Source: Arthrobacter_M sp030063245
GTDB lineage: Bacteria; Actinomycetota; Actinomycetes; Actinomycetales; Micrococcaceae
DNA: 64,000 bases
Assembly (NCBI RefSeq): GCF_051131705.1
Contig: NZ_CP180316.1
Span: forward strand, 620,001 to 684,000
Reading direction: 5' to 3'
The stretch's first letter is position 1, and each line of letters starts with the position of its first letter. Positions 49,884 to 58,343 of the stretch are shown piece after piece. Position numbers and translations under genes: made by a program. The notes beneath the pieces are model-generated. The model was not told the origin of the DNA and ran no database searches. It was given only the letters and a program-made list of their open reading frames with translations.

Positions 49884-51842
49884 ATGCCGACACCCACAAC
49901 GCCGACCCGCACAATGACCGTGGCGCAGGCCGTGGTGGAATTCCTGGCCAACCAGTACACCGTGGACCGCATCGGCACCGAGGAATACCGCGGCCGGCTG
50001 ATCCCTGGTACGTTCGGCATCTTCGGCCATGGGAACGTGGCCGGAGTGGGCCAGGCGCTTAGGCAATACCAGCAAAGTGACCCCGAACTGATGCCGTACT
50101 ACCAGGGCCGGAACGAACAAGCCCAGGTGCACCAGTCCGTGGGCTATGCCCGGCACACCCGCCGCCGCGCCACCTTCGCCGTGAGCACCTCCATCGGGCC
50201 TGGCTCAACCAACCTGCTCACCGGTGCAGCCTTGGCCACCACGAACCGGCTGCCGGTGCTGCTGCTGCCCAGCGACACGTTTGCCACCCGAACCGCGGAT
50301 CCGGTGCTCCAGCAGTTGGAACGCCCGGACGCCAACGATGTCACCGTCAACGACGCGTTCCGCCCGCTGTCCCGTTTCTTTGACCGGGTGTCCCGTCCGG
50401 AGCAGCTCTTCTCCGCCATGTTCGGTGGGCTGCGCGTGCTCACGGACCCGGCCGACACCGGGGCCGTGACGATCTCGCTGCCGCAGGATGTCCAGGCCGA
50501 GGCGTTCGAGGTGCCGGCGGAGTTCCTCGCCGAGCGTGAGTGGCGCATCCGCCGTCCCGAGCCGGAGGACGACGACATCCGCCGCGCCGCCGAGGCGATC
50601 CGTGCCGCCAGGAACCCGCTCATCATCGCGGGCGGCGGCGTGCTGTATGCCTACGCCGAAGGTGAGCTGGCCAGGTTCGCGGACGCCACCGGAATACCGG
50701 TCGGCAACACGCAGGCCGGCGTCGGCGTGCTGCCCTGGAACCACCCCCGCTCCCTGGGCGCCATCGGGTCAACAGGAACGACGGCGGCGAACGCCATCGC
50801 TGCCGACGCCGACCTGATCATTGGCATCGGCACGCGCTATGAAGACTTCACGACGGCGTCCCGTACCGCCTTCCAGAACCCTGACGTGCGCTTCATCAAC
50901 ATCAATGTCGCCCCGCTGGACGCGTATAAGCACGGCACATCGCTGCCGATCGTCGCGGACGCACGCAAGACGCTGGTGAAACTGAACCAGGCCTTGGGCA
51001 GTTACCGCGTGGGCGGCGACCTGGAAGCACGGGTTGCGGAGCAGAAGAAGCGCTGGGATGCCATTGTGGACGAAGCGTTCGACACCCGGAACACGGCGCT
51101 ACCGTCGCAAAATGAGATCATTGGCGCCACGAACCGGGCCATGGAGGCCCAGGACGTGGTCATCTGCGCCGCCGGGTCACTGCCCGGTGACCTGCACAAG
51201 ATGTGGCGGGTCCGGGACTCCTTCGGCTATCACGTGGAATATGCGTACTCCTGCATGGGCTACGAGATTCCGGGCGGGCTGGGGGTCAAGCGGGCCACAC
51301 TGGCGGAGGCGGCCAACGGCGGTCCCCGGCGCGACGTTGTCGTCATGGTGGGGGACGGCTCCTACCTGATGATGCACACCGAACTGGTTAGCGCGGTGGC
51401 GGAAAGAATCAAGCTGATTGTGGTGCTGATCCAAAACCACGGGTACGCATCCATCGGAGCCCTGTCCGAACAGCTTGGCTCGCAGCGCTTCGGCACCCAG
51501 TACCGGACGCTGGATGCGGAACACCACACGTTCGACGACGGCGAAACACTGCCGGTCGACCTGGCCCTCAACGCCGAAAGCCTGGGCGTAAAGGTCATCA
51601 GGGTGGCCCAGGGTGAACACGTCATCGACGACCTCGAGGCGGCCGTCGCGCAGGCCAAGGCAGCACCGGAAGACGGCGGCCCGGTCCTGGTGTATGTCGA
51701 ATCCGACCCACTCCTGGACGCACCCAGCTCCGAATCGTGGTGGGACGTGCCCGTCGCGCAGACTTCGACGCTGGAATCAACCCAACGAGCGTTCATCACC
51801 TACACCGACCACAAGAACCGCCAGCGCACGCTGCTCGGCTGA
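49884..51842 (+). CDS. iolD: 3D-(3,5/4)-trihydroxycyclohexane-1,2-dione hydrolase
   Basis: This 652-residue thiamine-diphosphate enzyme opens the ring of the inosose dehydration product to 5-deoxy-glucuronate. It has the three ThDP-family domains: N-terminal pyrimidine-binding domain with FGIFGHGNVAGVG and the catalytic Glu region YYQGRNEQAQVH, the central domain (IAGGGVLYAYAEGELARFADATGIPVGNTQAG), and the PP domain VMVGDGSYLMMHTEL...VVLIQNHGYAS. It starts 3 nt after the aldolase stop. Confidence 0.96.
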   Translation: MPTPTTPTRTMTVAQAVVEFLANQYTVDRIGTEEYRGRLIPGTFGIFGHGNVAGVGQALRQYQQSDPELMPYYQGRNEQAQVHQSVGYARHTRRRATFAVSTSIGPGSTNLLTGAALATTNRLPVLLLPSDTFATRTADPVLQQLERPDANDVTVNDAFRPLSRFFDRVSRPEQLFSAMFGGLRVLTDPADTGAVTISLPQDVQAEAFEVPAEFLAEREWRIRRPEPEDDDIRRAAEAIRAARNPLIIAGGGVLYAYAEGELARFADATGIPVGNTQAGVGVLPWNHPRSLGAIGSTGTTAANAIAADADLIIGIGTRYEDFTTASRTAFQNPDVRFININVAPLDAYKHGTSLPIVADARKTLVKLNQALGSYRVGGDLEARVAEQKKRWDAIVDEAFDTRNTALPSQNEIIGATNRAMEAQDVVICAAGSLPGDLHKMWRVRDSFGYHVEYAYSCMGYEIPGGLGVKRATLAEAANGGPRRDVVVMVGDGSYLMMHTELVSAVAERIKLIVVLIQNHGYASIGALSEQLGSQRFGTQYRTLDAEHHTFDDGETLPVDLALNAESLGVKVIRVAQGEHVIDDLEAAVAQAKAAPEDGGPVLVYVESDPLLDAPSSESWWDVPVAQTSTLESTQRAFITYTDHKNRQRTLLG

Positions 51843-51859
51843 AACAAGGATGTTCCCTC

Positions 51860-53356
51860 ATGACAAACACGATCAACCACTTCATCAACGGTGTCGAGTC
51901 CGCCGGCAGCGGCGACCGCACCCAGCCCGTCTACAACCCCGCCACGGGTGCCGTCTCCGCCGAGCTGCGGCTGGCCAATAAGGCCGACCTTGACAGCGCC
52001 GTGGGCATCGCCAAGGCGGCGGGGGAAGTGTGGGGGGACTACTCACTGGCCAAGCGCACCACCGTTTTGTTCAGGTTCCGTGAAATCGTTGCCGCCCACG
52101 TCGATGAGCTCGCCGAGCTGGTCACGGCCGAGCATGGCAAGGTGCTTTCCGACGCGAGGGGCGAGATTGGACGCGGACTGGAGGTCATTGAATTTGCGTG
52201 CGGCATCAACCAGCTGCTCAAGGGTGCCTACTCGGACCAGGCCTCCACCGGCATTGACGTCTTTTCCTTCCGTCAGCCGGTGGGCGTGGTTGCGGGCATC
52301 ACGCCCTTTAACTTCCCCGTGATGGTGCCGTTGTGGATGTGCCCGATCGCCATTGCCACCGGTAATGCCTTCATCCTCAAGCCCTCCGAGCGCGACCCGT
52401 CCGCCAGCATGCTGCTGGCGAAGCTGTGGACGGAAGCCGGCCTGCCGAACGGAGTATTCCAGGTCCTGCACGGCGGCAAGGAGACCGTTGACGGGTTGCT
52501 GACGCACCCGGATGTGGATGCCATTTCCTTTGTGGGCTCCACCCCGATCGCCAAGTATGTGCACGAGACTGCTACGGCGCACGGCAAGCGCGTGCAGGCC
52601 CTGGGCGGGGCGAAGAACCACGCGATCATCCTGCCCGACGCCGACCTTGACAACGCCGCGGACCACCTGTCGGCCGCGGCGTACGGTTCCGCCGGCGAGC
52701 GCTGCATGGCGATCTCCGTGGCCGTGGCCGTGGGCGATGCCGCTGATGCGCTGATCGGCAAGGTCCGGGAACGCGCCGAGGCCATCAAGGTGGCCGAGGG
52801 CACAGATCCCGACGCCGACATGGGTCCGCTCATTACTGCTGCGTCCAAGGCGCGCCTGGTGAAGATTGTCGGCGAGGCAGCCGACGCCGGGGCTACGCTG
52901 GTTGTCGATGGCCGCGGGTTCACGGTGCCGGGCAAGGAAGAGGGCTTCTGGGTCGGCCCGACGCTCCTCGACGGCGTAGCCAGCGACATGACGGCCTACA
53001 CCGAGGAGATCTTTGGCCCGGTTTTGGCCGTCATGCGGGTGGACACCGTCGAGGAAGGCATAGCGCTGATCAACGCCAACCCGTACGGAAACGGCACCGC
53101 CATCTTCACGTCCTCGGGATCGAACGCGCGGAAGTTTCAACGCGGCGTGCACGTGGGCATGATCGGCATCAACGTCCCGGTCCCCGTCCCCGTGGCGTAC
53201 CACTCGTTCGGTGGCTGGAAGAACTCGCTGTTCGGTGACAAGCACATCTACGGTGAAGAGGGTGTTGCGTTCTACACCCGGGGCAAGGTTGTCACCTCCC
53301 GCTGGCCCGAGCCGTCCCACGAGTCCGGCGCATCCTACAACTTCCCGTCCAACTGA
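51860..53356 (+). CDS. iolA: CoA-acylating methylmalonate-semialdehyde dehydrogenase
   Basis: IolA/MmsA oxidises malonate or methylmalonate semialdehyde to acetyl- or propionyl-CoA with NAD. The ATG at 51860 follows AAGGA and gives 498 residues. Landmarks are PVGVVAGITPFNFPVMVPLWMCPIA, the NAD-site FVGSTPIAKYV, ALGGAKNHAIILPDAD and the catalytic Cys in SAGERCMAISVAV; the C-terminus has VAYHSFGGWKNSLFGDKHIYGEEGVAFYTRGKVVTSRWP. It is the last gene before a large palindrome, after which the next iol genes begin. Confidence 0.96.
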   Translation: MTNTINHFINGVESAGSGDRTQPVYNPATGAVSAELRLANKADLDSAVGIAKAAGEVWGDYSLAKRTTVLFRFREIVAAHVDELAELVTAEHGKVLSDARGEIGRGLEVIEFACGINQLLKGAYSDQASTGIDVFSFRQPVGVVAGITPFNFPVMVPLWMCPIAIATGNAFILKPSERDPSASMLLAKLWTEAGLPNGVFQVLHGGKETVDGLLTHPDVDAISFVGSTPIAKYVHETATAHGKRVQALGGAKNHAIILPDADLDNAADHLSAAAYGSAGERCMAISVAVAVGDAADALIGKVRERAEAIKVAEGTDPDADMGPLITAASKARLVKIVGEAADAGATLVVDGRGFTVPGKEEGFWVGPTLLDGVASDMTAYTEEIFGPVLAVMRVDTVEEGIALINANPYGNGTAIFTSSGSNARKFQRGVHVGMIGINVPVPVPVAYHSFGGWKNSLFGDKHIYGEEGVAFYTRGKVVTSRWPEPSHESGASYNFPSN

Positions 53357-53360
53357 CCCC

Positions 53361-53430
53361 CTCCCAACTAGGTAGCAGATAACGCACTCAAAAGGGCTCA
53401 GAAGTGCATTGTCTGCTACCTAGTTGGGAG
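53361..53430. repeat. 22-bp intergenic palindrome, family member C
   Basis: Arms 53361-53382 (starting CTCCCAACTAGGTAGCAGAT) and 53409-53430 match at 21 of 22 positions. It shares TCCCAACT..GT.GCA..TA..GCACTCAAAA with the palindrome at 30748-30815. It separates iolA from the next gene on the same strand, with the right arm reaching to 25 bp before that start, so it may act as an attenuator or mRNA-stability element inside the iol operon. Confidence 0.9.
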
Positions 53431-53454
53431 CAACGCGAAGGATCTGATCTCCTC

Positions 53455-54372
53455 ATGAGCGAGCGAGTAAACAAATTGATCATCGGCACCGCGCCGGACT
53501 CGTGGGGCGTCTGGTTTGCGGACGATCCGAAACAGATCCCGTGGGAGCGGTTCCTCGATGAAGTGGTCGAATCCGGCTACAAATGGATCGAGCTGGGCCC
53601 GTATGGGTACCTGCCCAGCGATCCGGTGCGTCTGGCCGAAGAGCTCAAGGCCCGGGGTCTTCAGGTCACTGCCGGCACCGCCTTCACCGCGTTCCACCGC
53701 GGCGCCGACCAGTGGGAAACCGCGTGGGAGCCCGCCCGCAGGGTGGCGGAACTGACCGCCGCCATGGGTGGCGGGAACATCGTCGTCATCCCCGCGATGT
53801 GGCGTGATGACGTCACGGGTGCGGCCGTGGAAAGCGGCGTGCTCTCGGACGCTGCCTGGCGGGACCTGTTTGCCGGCCACAACAAACTCGGCCAGGTGCT
53901 GCTAACGGACTTCGGCCTGAAGCAGCAGTTCCATTCCCATGCCGACTCCCATGTGGGGGCCCAGAGTGACATTGAGCACCTGCTGGCCGAAACGGATCCG
54001 GAACTGCTGAACCTGTGCCTGGACACCGGTCACGCCGAATACTGCCGGGCCAGCAGCCTGGAGTTGATCCGCAAATACCCGGAACGCATCGGCTACCTGC
54101 ACCTGAAGCAGATCAACCCGGAGATCCTGTCCAAGGTCAATGCGGACAACATGACCTGGGCGGCGGCCAATCTGGCCGGCGTCATGAGCGAACCGCCCGG
54201 CGGTCTGCCGGACTTGCGCGCCGTGATCGACGCCGTTGAGGCGCTCGACAAGCCGATCTTTGGCATTGTGGAGCAGGACATGTACCCGGTGGCGTTTGAT
54301 GTTCCGATGCCAATTGCCAAGCGCACCCGCGACTACCTGCTCAGCTGTGGCAGCCGCACCACTGTCAACTGA
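53455..54372 (+). CDS. Sugar phosphate isomerase/epimerase-family protein of the iol operon (IolE/IolH/IolI-like)
   Basis: The ATG at 53455 gives 305 residues; the longer frame runs into the palindrome. It is a TIM barrel of the xylose-isomerase-like superfamily: GTAPDSWGVWFADDP at strand 1, ESGYKWIELGPYGYLP, metal ligands in HSHADSHVG, NLCLDTGHAEYCRA, YLHLKQINPEIL and a final Glu in FGIVEQDMYP. In inositol catabolism this fold serves as inosose dehydratase (IolE) or inosose isomerase (IolI). I cannot assign which from sequence alone, as a second such gene is at 57287. Confidence 0.85.
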   Translation: MSERVNKLIIGTAPDSWGVWFADDPKQIPWERFLDEVVESGYKWIELGPYGYLPSDPVRLAEELKARGLQVTAGTAFTAFHRGADQWETAWEPARRVAELTAAMGGGNIVVIPAMWRDDVTGAAVESGVLSDAAWRDLFAGHNKLGQVLLTDFGLKQQFHSHADSHVGAQSDIEHLLAETDPELLNLCLDTGHAEYCRASSLELIRKYPERIGYLHLKQINPEILSKVNADNMTWAAANLAGVMSEPPGGLPDLRAVIDAVEALDKPIFGIVEQDMYPVAFDVPMPIAKRTRDYLLSCGSRTTVN

Positions 54373-54434
54373 TTTTACCGCCGGCGGCACCGCACGGCGC
54401 GGCACAGCACCTACTCACATGGAAGGAAAATGTC

Positions 54435-55448
54435 ATGACTGAAACACTCCGCGTAGCCGTCATTGGGGCAGGACGCATGGGCGCAGACCACATCGCCCGC
54501 CTGCAGCACCGCATCACCGGGGCCGAGGTGGCCGCCGTCGTCGATGTGGACCTGCCCCGTGCCCAGGCCGCCATCAAGGACATTCCCGGTGCCGTCGCCC
54601 TGGCCAGCGCCGAGGAGGCTCTGAACTATGGCGACGTCAACGCCGTCCTGATCGCCACCCCCGGATTCCTGCACCAGGAGATCCTGTTCAAGGCGCTGGC
54701 GAAGGACATCCCGATCCTCTGCGAAAAGCCGCTGACCCCCGACGCAGAGAGCTCCTGGCAGGTTGTCCAGGCGGAGGCGAAGCTGGGCCGCAAGCGCATC
54801 CAGGTGGGGTTCATGCGCCGCTTTGACGCCGAGTATGCCGCCCTGGGTGGCATCATCCACACCCACGAACTGGGCGAGCTGCTGATGCTCCACCACCAGC
54901 ACCGCAATCCCGCCACTCCGGCGGGCTTCACCAACGAGATGCTGATCAACGACTCGGTGGTCCACGAGTTCGACGCAATACGTTTCTTCACCGGCGAGGA
55001 AATCACCTCCGTGCAGGTCCGCCTGGGCAGGGCCACCTCCAACGCCCCGTCCGGTCAGCACGATCCCCAGCATGTGCTCATCGAAACGGAATCCGGCGTG
55101 CTGGCCGACGTGGAAATCTACGTCAACGCCAAATTCGGTTACCAAGTGGCCACGCAGGCCTCCTTCGAGGACGGCATTGTCAGCATTGGCAACGACGCGG
55201 GCCTGTACGTCCGCACCCAGGGACGCTGGGGCGGCACGATCACCCCCGGCTTCGAGGAGCGTTTTGGTGCCGCCTACGATGTCGAGGTCCAGGCCTGGGT
55301 GGACGCCGCACTGCGTGGCGAGATTGGGGGGCCATCAGCCTGGGATGGCTACGCCACGGCTGCCTGCTGCGAAGCCGGCGTCGAAGCGCAGAAGAACGGC
55401 GACAAGGTCGCCGTTTCCCTCAGGCCGAAGCCGGCCATCTACAACTAG
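54435..55448 (+). CDS. iolG: myo-Inositol 2-dehydrogenase
   Basis: This 337-residue Gfo/Idh/MocA oxidoreductase would convert myo-inositol to scyllo-inosose with NAD, the first step of the pathway. The Rossmann motif is VIGAGRMGADH, the catalytic Lys is K98 in CEKPLTPD, and later come QVGFMRRFDAEY, the substrate-site VVHEFDAIRFFTGEE and PGFEERFGAAYDVEVQAWV. An AAGGAAAATGTC ribosome site precedes the ATG. The protein fits actinobacterial IolG/IdhA closely. Confidence 0.92.
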   Translation: MTETLRVAVIGAGRMGADHIARLQHRITGAEVAAVVDVDLPRAQAAIKDIPGAVALASAEEALNYGDVNAVLIATPGFLHQEILFKALAKDIPILCEKPLTPDAESSWQVVQAEAKLGRKRIQVGFMRRFDAEYAALGGIIHTHELGELLMLHHQHRNPATPAGFTNEMLINDSVVHEFDAIRFFTGEEITSVQVRLGRATSNAPSGQHDPQHVLIETESGVLADVEIYVNAKFGYQVATQASFEDGIVSIGNDAGLYVRTQGRWGGTITPGFEERFGAAYDVEVQAWVDAALRGEIGGPSAWDGYATAACCEAGVEAQKNGDKVAVSLRPKPAIYN

Positions 55449-55496
55449 AATTGGAGCGATAAGCGAATTAAAATTGCGAAAAAGGCCGAGGAATCC

Positions 55497-56165
55497 GAGG
55501 GGCGTTCTACCGCTCCATGGAGGTGCTGCTGCCCATCATGGAGCGTGAAGGCCTCGACCTGCTGATCGACCCGCATCCGGACGCCTTCGTTGAGGAGGGC
55601 CTGGCCGCGATCGGCGTCATCCGCGGGCTGAACTCGAGGAACGTGGGTCTTGCCTATGTGGCCTCGGCCGAACTCGTGGACGGCCGGCCCGCGCGTCCAG
55701 TCCACCGCGCCAGCGAAGCCATTTGGGTCACCGGCGCCCGGACGCTCGAGCGGCTGGGGGAACTCGGCGCCCGCCACGGCATTACGTTCTGCTTGGAGAA
55801 CCTCAACACCGTCCTGGACCATCCCGGGATCCCGCTGGCCAGGGCCAAGGACACGCGCACGCTGGTCGAGGCGGCCGGGCACCCGAGCGTCAAGATGATG
55901 CTGGACCTTTACCACGCGCAGCTGGGGGAGGGGAATCTGATCGAGCTGGCGCGCTCGTGCCTGCCGTTGATCGGCGAAATCCAGGTGGCGGATGTTCCGG
56001 GCCGCTGTGAGCCCGGGCCCGGTGAAATCAACTATGCCGCCGTCGCCAGAGCGCTGACGGAGGCCGGGTACACCGGGACGGTCGGCGTGGAGGCCTGGGC
56101 CCAAGGGCGACAGCCACGTGGCTCTGGCGGCCTTCCGGGCGGCATTCACCCTGGCGGGACCCTAG
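55497..56165 (+). pseudogene. Chimeric remnant of two isomerase genes with a 3' frameshift
   Basis: The first part (F-Y-R-S-M-E-V-L-L-P-I-M-E-R-E-G-L-D..., HPDAFVEEGLAAIGVIRGLNSRNVGLAYVAS) looks like the middle of one TIM-barrel isomerase. From about 55665 it continues as the C-terminal two-thirds of a hydroxypyruvate-isomerase-like protein (AELVDGRPARPVHR, GITFCLENLNTVLDHPGIPLARAKDT, MMLDLYHAQLGEGNLIEL, IQVADVPGRCEPGPGEINY). Near 56103-56110 one extra C shifts the frame; the alternative frame gives the proper end G-D-S-H-V-A-L-A-A-F-R-A-A-F-T-L and stops at 56163-56165. There is no proper N-terminus. A deletion fused two neighbouring paralogues. Confidence 0.75.
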
Positions 56166-56245
56166 CCTGTCACGCAAAACCAGCCTGCGCCGAAACCAGA
56201 TCGGTGAGGCCGACTTCATGGCCCGCAACTTTGTAAAGGAACACG

Positions 56246-57268
56246 ATGAAAGACGTAACTCTCGGCCTCGTCGGAGTTGGGCGCATCGGCGTCATGCACG
56301 CCAACAACGTTGCCGCCCTCAACGACGTGATGCATCCCCATGGGATCAACGTCAAGCTAAAGCTGACCGACGTGGCCCAGGAGCACGCCCGCAGCGTGGC
56401 CGCCGGACTTGGGGCGAAATTCCTGCCCTCCGTGGACGAGCTCATTGACGCCGGCGTGGACGGCCTGATCATCGCCACCGGCACCGGCACCCACCCGGAC
56501 CTGATCAAGGCCGGTGTCGACGCCGGAATCCCGGTCTTCTGCGAGAAGCCCGTGGGGGTGAACGTGGCAGAGTCGCTGCCGGTGCTCGATTACATCAGCG
56601 AAAAGGGCGGCACCGTCCAGATCGGCCACCAGCGCCGCTTTGACGCCGGCTACCTGGAAGCCAAGCGTGCCTTCGACGCCGGCGAGCTGGGCTGGATCCA
56701 TTCGCTGCGGGCCATTACCGGGGACATGACTCCGCCGCCGGTGGAATTCCTGGCCACGTCCGGCGGCCTGTTCCGCGACTGCTCCGTTCACGACTTCGAC
56801 ATCCTGCGCTGGCTGACCGGCCGGGAAATTGTGGAGGTCTACGCCAGGGGTTCCAACAACGGCGATCCGGCCATCGGTGAAGTCGGCGACGTGGACACGG
56901 CGCTCGCGGTTGTCACATTCGACGACGGCACCCTCGCGACAGTCGCGGCCACCCGCTACAACGGCGCCGGCCACGATGTCCGGCTGGAGATCCAGGGGTC
57001 CAAGGGCTCGCTGGTGGTCGGCCTCGATGAGAAGACGGCTTTGAAGTCCGCCGAGGCCGGCATCGCCTTCCCCGCCGGTTCCCCATACCTTACCTTTGCC
57101 GAACGCTTCGCGGCCGCCTACGTGTCCGAGCTGGCGGCGTTCGTTGAACTCATCCTCGGCCTGCGCCCGAACCCCTGCACGCCGCGAGATGCCGTGGCCG
57201 CCTCCAAGGTGGCCGACGCGGCCCAGGAATCCCTTGAGACCGGCGTCCCGGTCCGGGTCGCACTCTAG
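56246..57268 (+). CDS. Gfo/Idh/MocA dehydrogenase, second inositol dehydrogenase-like protein
   Basis: This 340-residue oxidoreductase has LVGVGRIGVMHANN, the catalytic Lys in CEKPVGVNV, QIGHQRRFDAGYLEAK, and RDCSVHDFDILRWLTGREI. It is related to but clearly distinct from the iolG product and probably acts on another inositol stereoisomer such as scyllo- or D-chiro-inositol (IolX/IolW-like), or on an inosose. The start follows GGAACACG with moderate ribosome-site similarity. It lies directly after the isomerase remnant and before an IolE-like gene. Confidence 0.88.
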   Translation: MKDVTLGLVGVGRIGVMHANNVAALNDVMHPHGINVKLKLTDVAQEHARSVAAGLGAKFLPSVDELIDAGVDGLIIATGTGTHPDLIKAGVDAGIPVFCEKPVGVNVAESLPVLDYISEKGGTVQIGHQRRFDAGYLEAKRAFDAGELGWIHSLRAITGDMTPPPVEFLATSGGLFRDCSVHDFDILRWLTGREIVEVYARGSNNGDPAIGEVGDVDTALAVVTFDDGTLATVAATRYNGAGHDVRLEIQGSKGSLVVGLDEKTALKSAEAGIAFPAGSPYLTFAERFAAAYVSELAAFVELILGLRPNPCTPRDAVAASKVADAAQESLETGVPVRVAL

Positions 57269-57286
57269 AACCGGACGGGACAGACC

Positions 57287-58159
57287 ATGACTTCTGCGCT
57301 TGCCGGCCAGCTCGCTGCGGCACCCATCTCCTGGGGCGTCTGCGAGGCGGAAAACTGGGGATGCCAGCTCCCTCCGGAACGTGTCCTGCAGGACATGAAG
57401 GACCTGGGCATCAGTGCCACCGAGTTTGGACCCACGGGATTCCTCCCTGTCGAGCCGAAGCCACGTGCCGAAATGCTCCGGCGCTACGGACTCACCGCGA
57501 TCGGCGGATTTTTCCCGTCGGTGCTGCATCAGGACGGCAACGACCCCCTGCCGGCGATCGAGCGTGAGCTTGCCGCCTTTGAGGCCGCCGGGGCCACGGT
57601 CCTGGTTCTCTCCGCGGACAGTGGTGCCGCCTCCTATGACGAGAAGCAGGAGATGACCGCGCAGCAGTGGAAAACCTTCGGCCGCAATCTGGACGAAGCG
57701 GTCCGCCGTGCCGCTGACCGCGGCATCACTGCGGTGCTGCACCCGCATGTCGGCACCATGGTGGAATCTGCAGCCGCCGTCGACCAGCTGCTCAACAGCA
57801 CAGCCGCCAACATCTGCCTCGACACCGGGCACCTGCTGATCGGCGGGACGAACCCGTTGGATCTCGTCCGCCGCTTTGCCGCGCGGGTGGGTCATGCGCA
57901 CCTGAAGGACGTCAAGGCGGACCTTGCCGGCCGGGTAGGCCGCGGCGAGCTGGGCTTCACCGACGGCGTGAAGGCGGGCATGTTCGTGCCGCTGGGCCAG
58001 GGTGACTGCGGGATCGCGGAGCTCGTCGCCGGGCTGCAGGCGGTAGATTACGCCGGCTGGTACGTCATGGAGCAGGATGTGATCCTGACCGCGGCGCCGG
58101 AGGGCCAGGGTCCGCTGCGCAGCATCCGCGAGTCCCGGGACTTCCTGCTCGGCCTGTAG
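57287..58159 (+). CDS. IolE-like inosose dehydratase/isomerase family protein
   Basis: This 290-residue TIM-barrel protein opens with AAAPISWGVCEAENWGCQLPPERVLQDMKDLGISATEFGPTGFLP, the pattern of actinobacterial inosose dehydratases, and has VLHPHVGTMVE, ICLDTGHLLIGG, RVGHAHLKDVKADL and LGQGDCGIAELVAGLQAVDYAGWYVMEQDVIL with the metal ligands of the fold. Dehydration of scyllo-inosose is the most likely role, since IolD needs that product. It starts 18 nt after the dehydrogenase stop and is the last gene of the plus-strand iol series. Confidence 0.83.
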   Translation: MTSALAGQLAAAPISWGVCEAENWGCQLPPERVLQDMKDLGISATEFGPTGFLPVEPKPRAEMLRRYGLTAIGGFFPSVLHQDGNDPLPAIERELAAFEAAGATVLVLSADSGAASYDEKQEMTAQQWKTFGRNLDEAVRRAADRGITAVLHPHVGTMVESAAAVDQLLNSTAANICLDTGHLLIGGTNPLDLVRRFAARVGHAHLKDVKADLAGRVGRGELGFTDGVKAGMFVPLGQGDCGIAELVAGLQAVDYAGWYVMEQDVILTAAPEGQGPLRSIRESRDFLLGL

Positions 58160-58194
58160 CCAGCAAGGACCCAACTACGGACAACGGCGATACC

Positions 58195-58330
58195 TGCACC
58201 GCCGCCGTCGTCCTGCGCCGCCGTCGTCCTGCGCCGCCGCCGTCGTCCTGCGCCGCCGTCGTCCTGCGCCGCCGTCGTCCTGCGCCGCCGCCGTCGTCCT
58301 GCGCCGCTGGTCGAGCTATCGGGACCAGCG
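58195..58330. repeat. 15/18-bp tandem repeat followed by a hairpin, between convergent genes
   Basis: From about 58195 to 58305 units gccgccgtcgtcctgc repeat with periods of 15 and 18 bp (six to seven units). They run into CGCTGGTC (58305-58312) paired with GACCAGCG (58323-58330), followed by ggtttcgaccggctcag, which resembles a widespread Micrococcales intergenic repeat (ggtttcgacaagctcaacca type). The element separates the plus-strand iol genes from iolB. Confidence 0.8.
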
Positions 58331-58343
58331 GGTTTCGACCGGC

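Noticed and set aside
52043..58174. Long minus-strand frames over iolA and the second dehydrogenase/isomerase
   Set aside because: Antisense shadows; the plus-strand genes have family motifs and operon spacing.
58195..58305. Possible CRISPR array
   Set aside because: Period 15-18 bp without spacers and no cas genes in the window.
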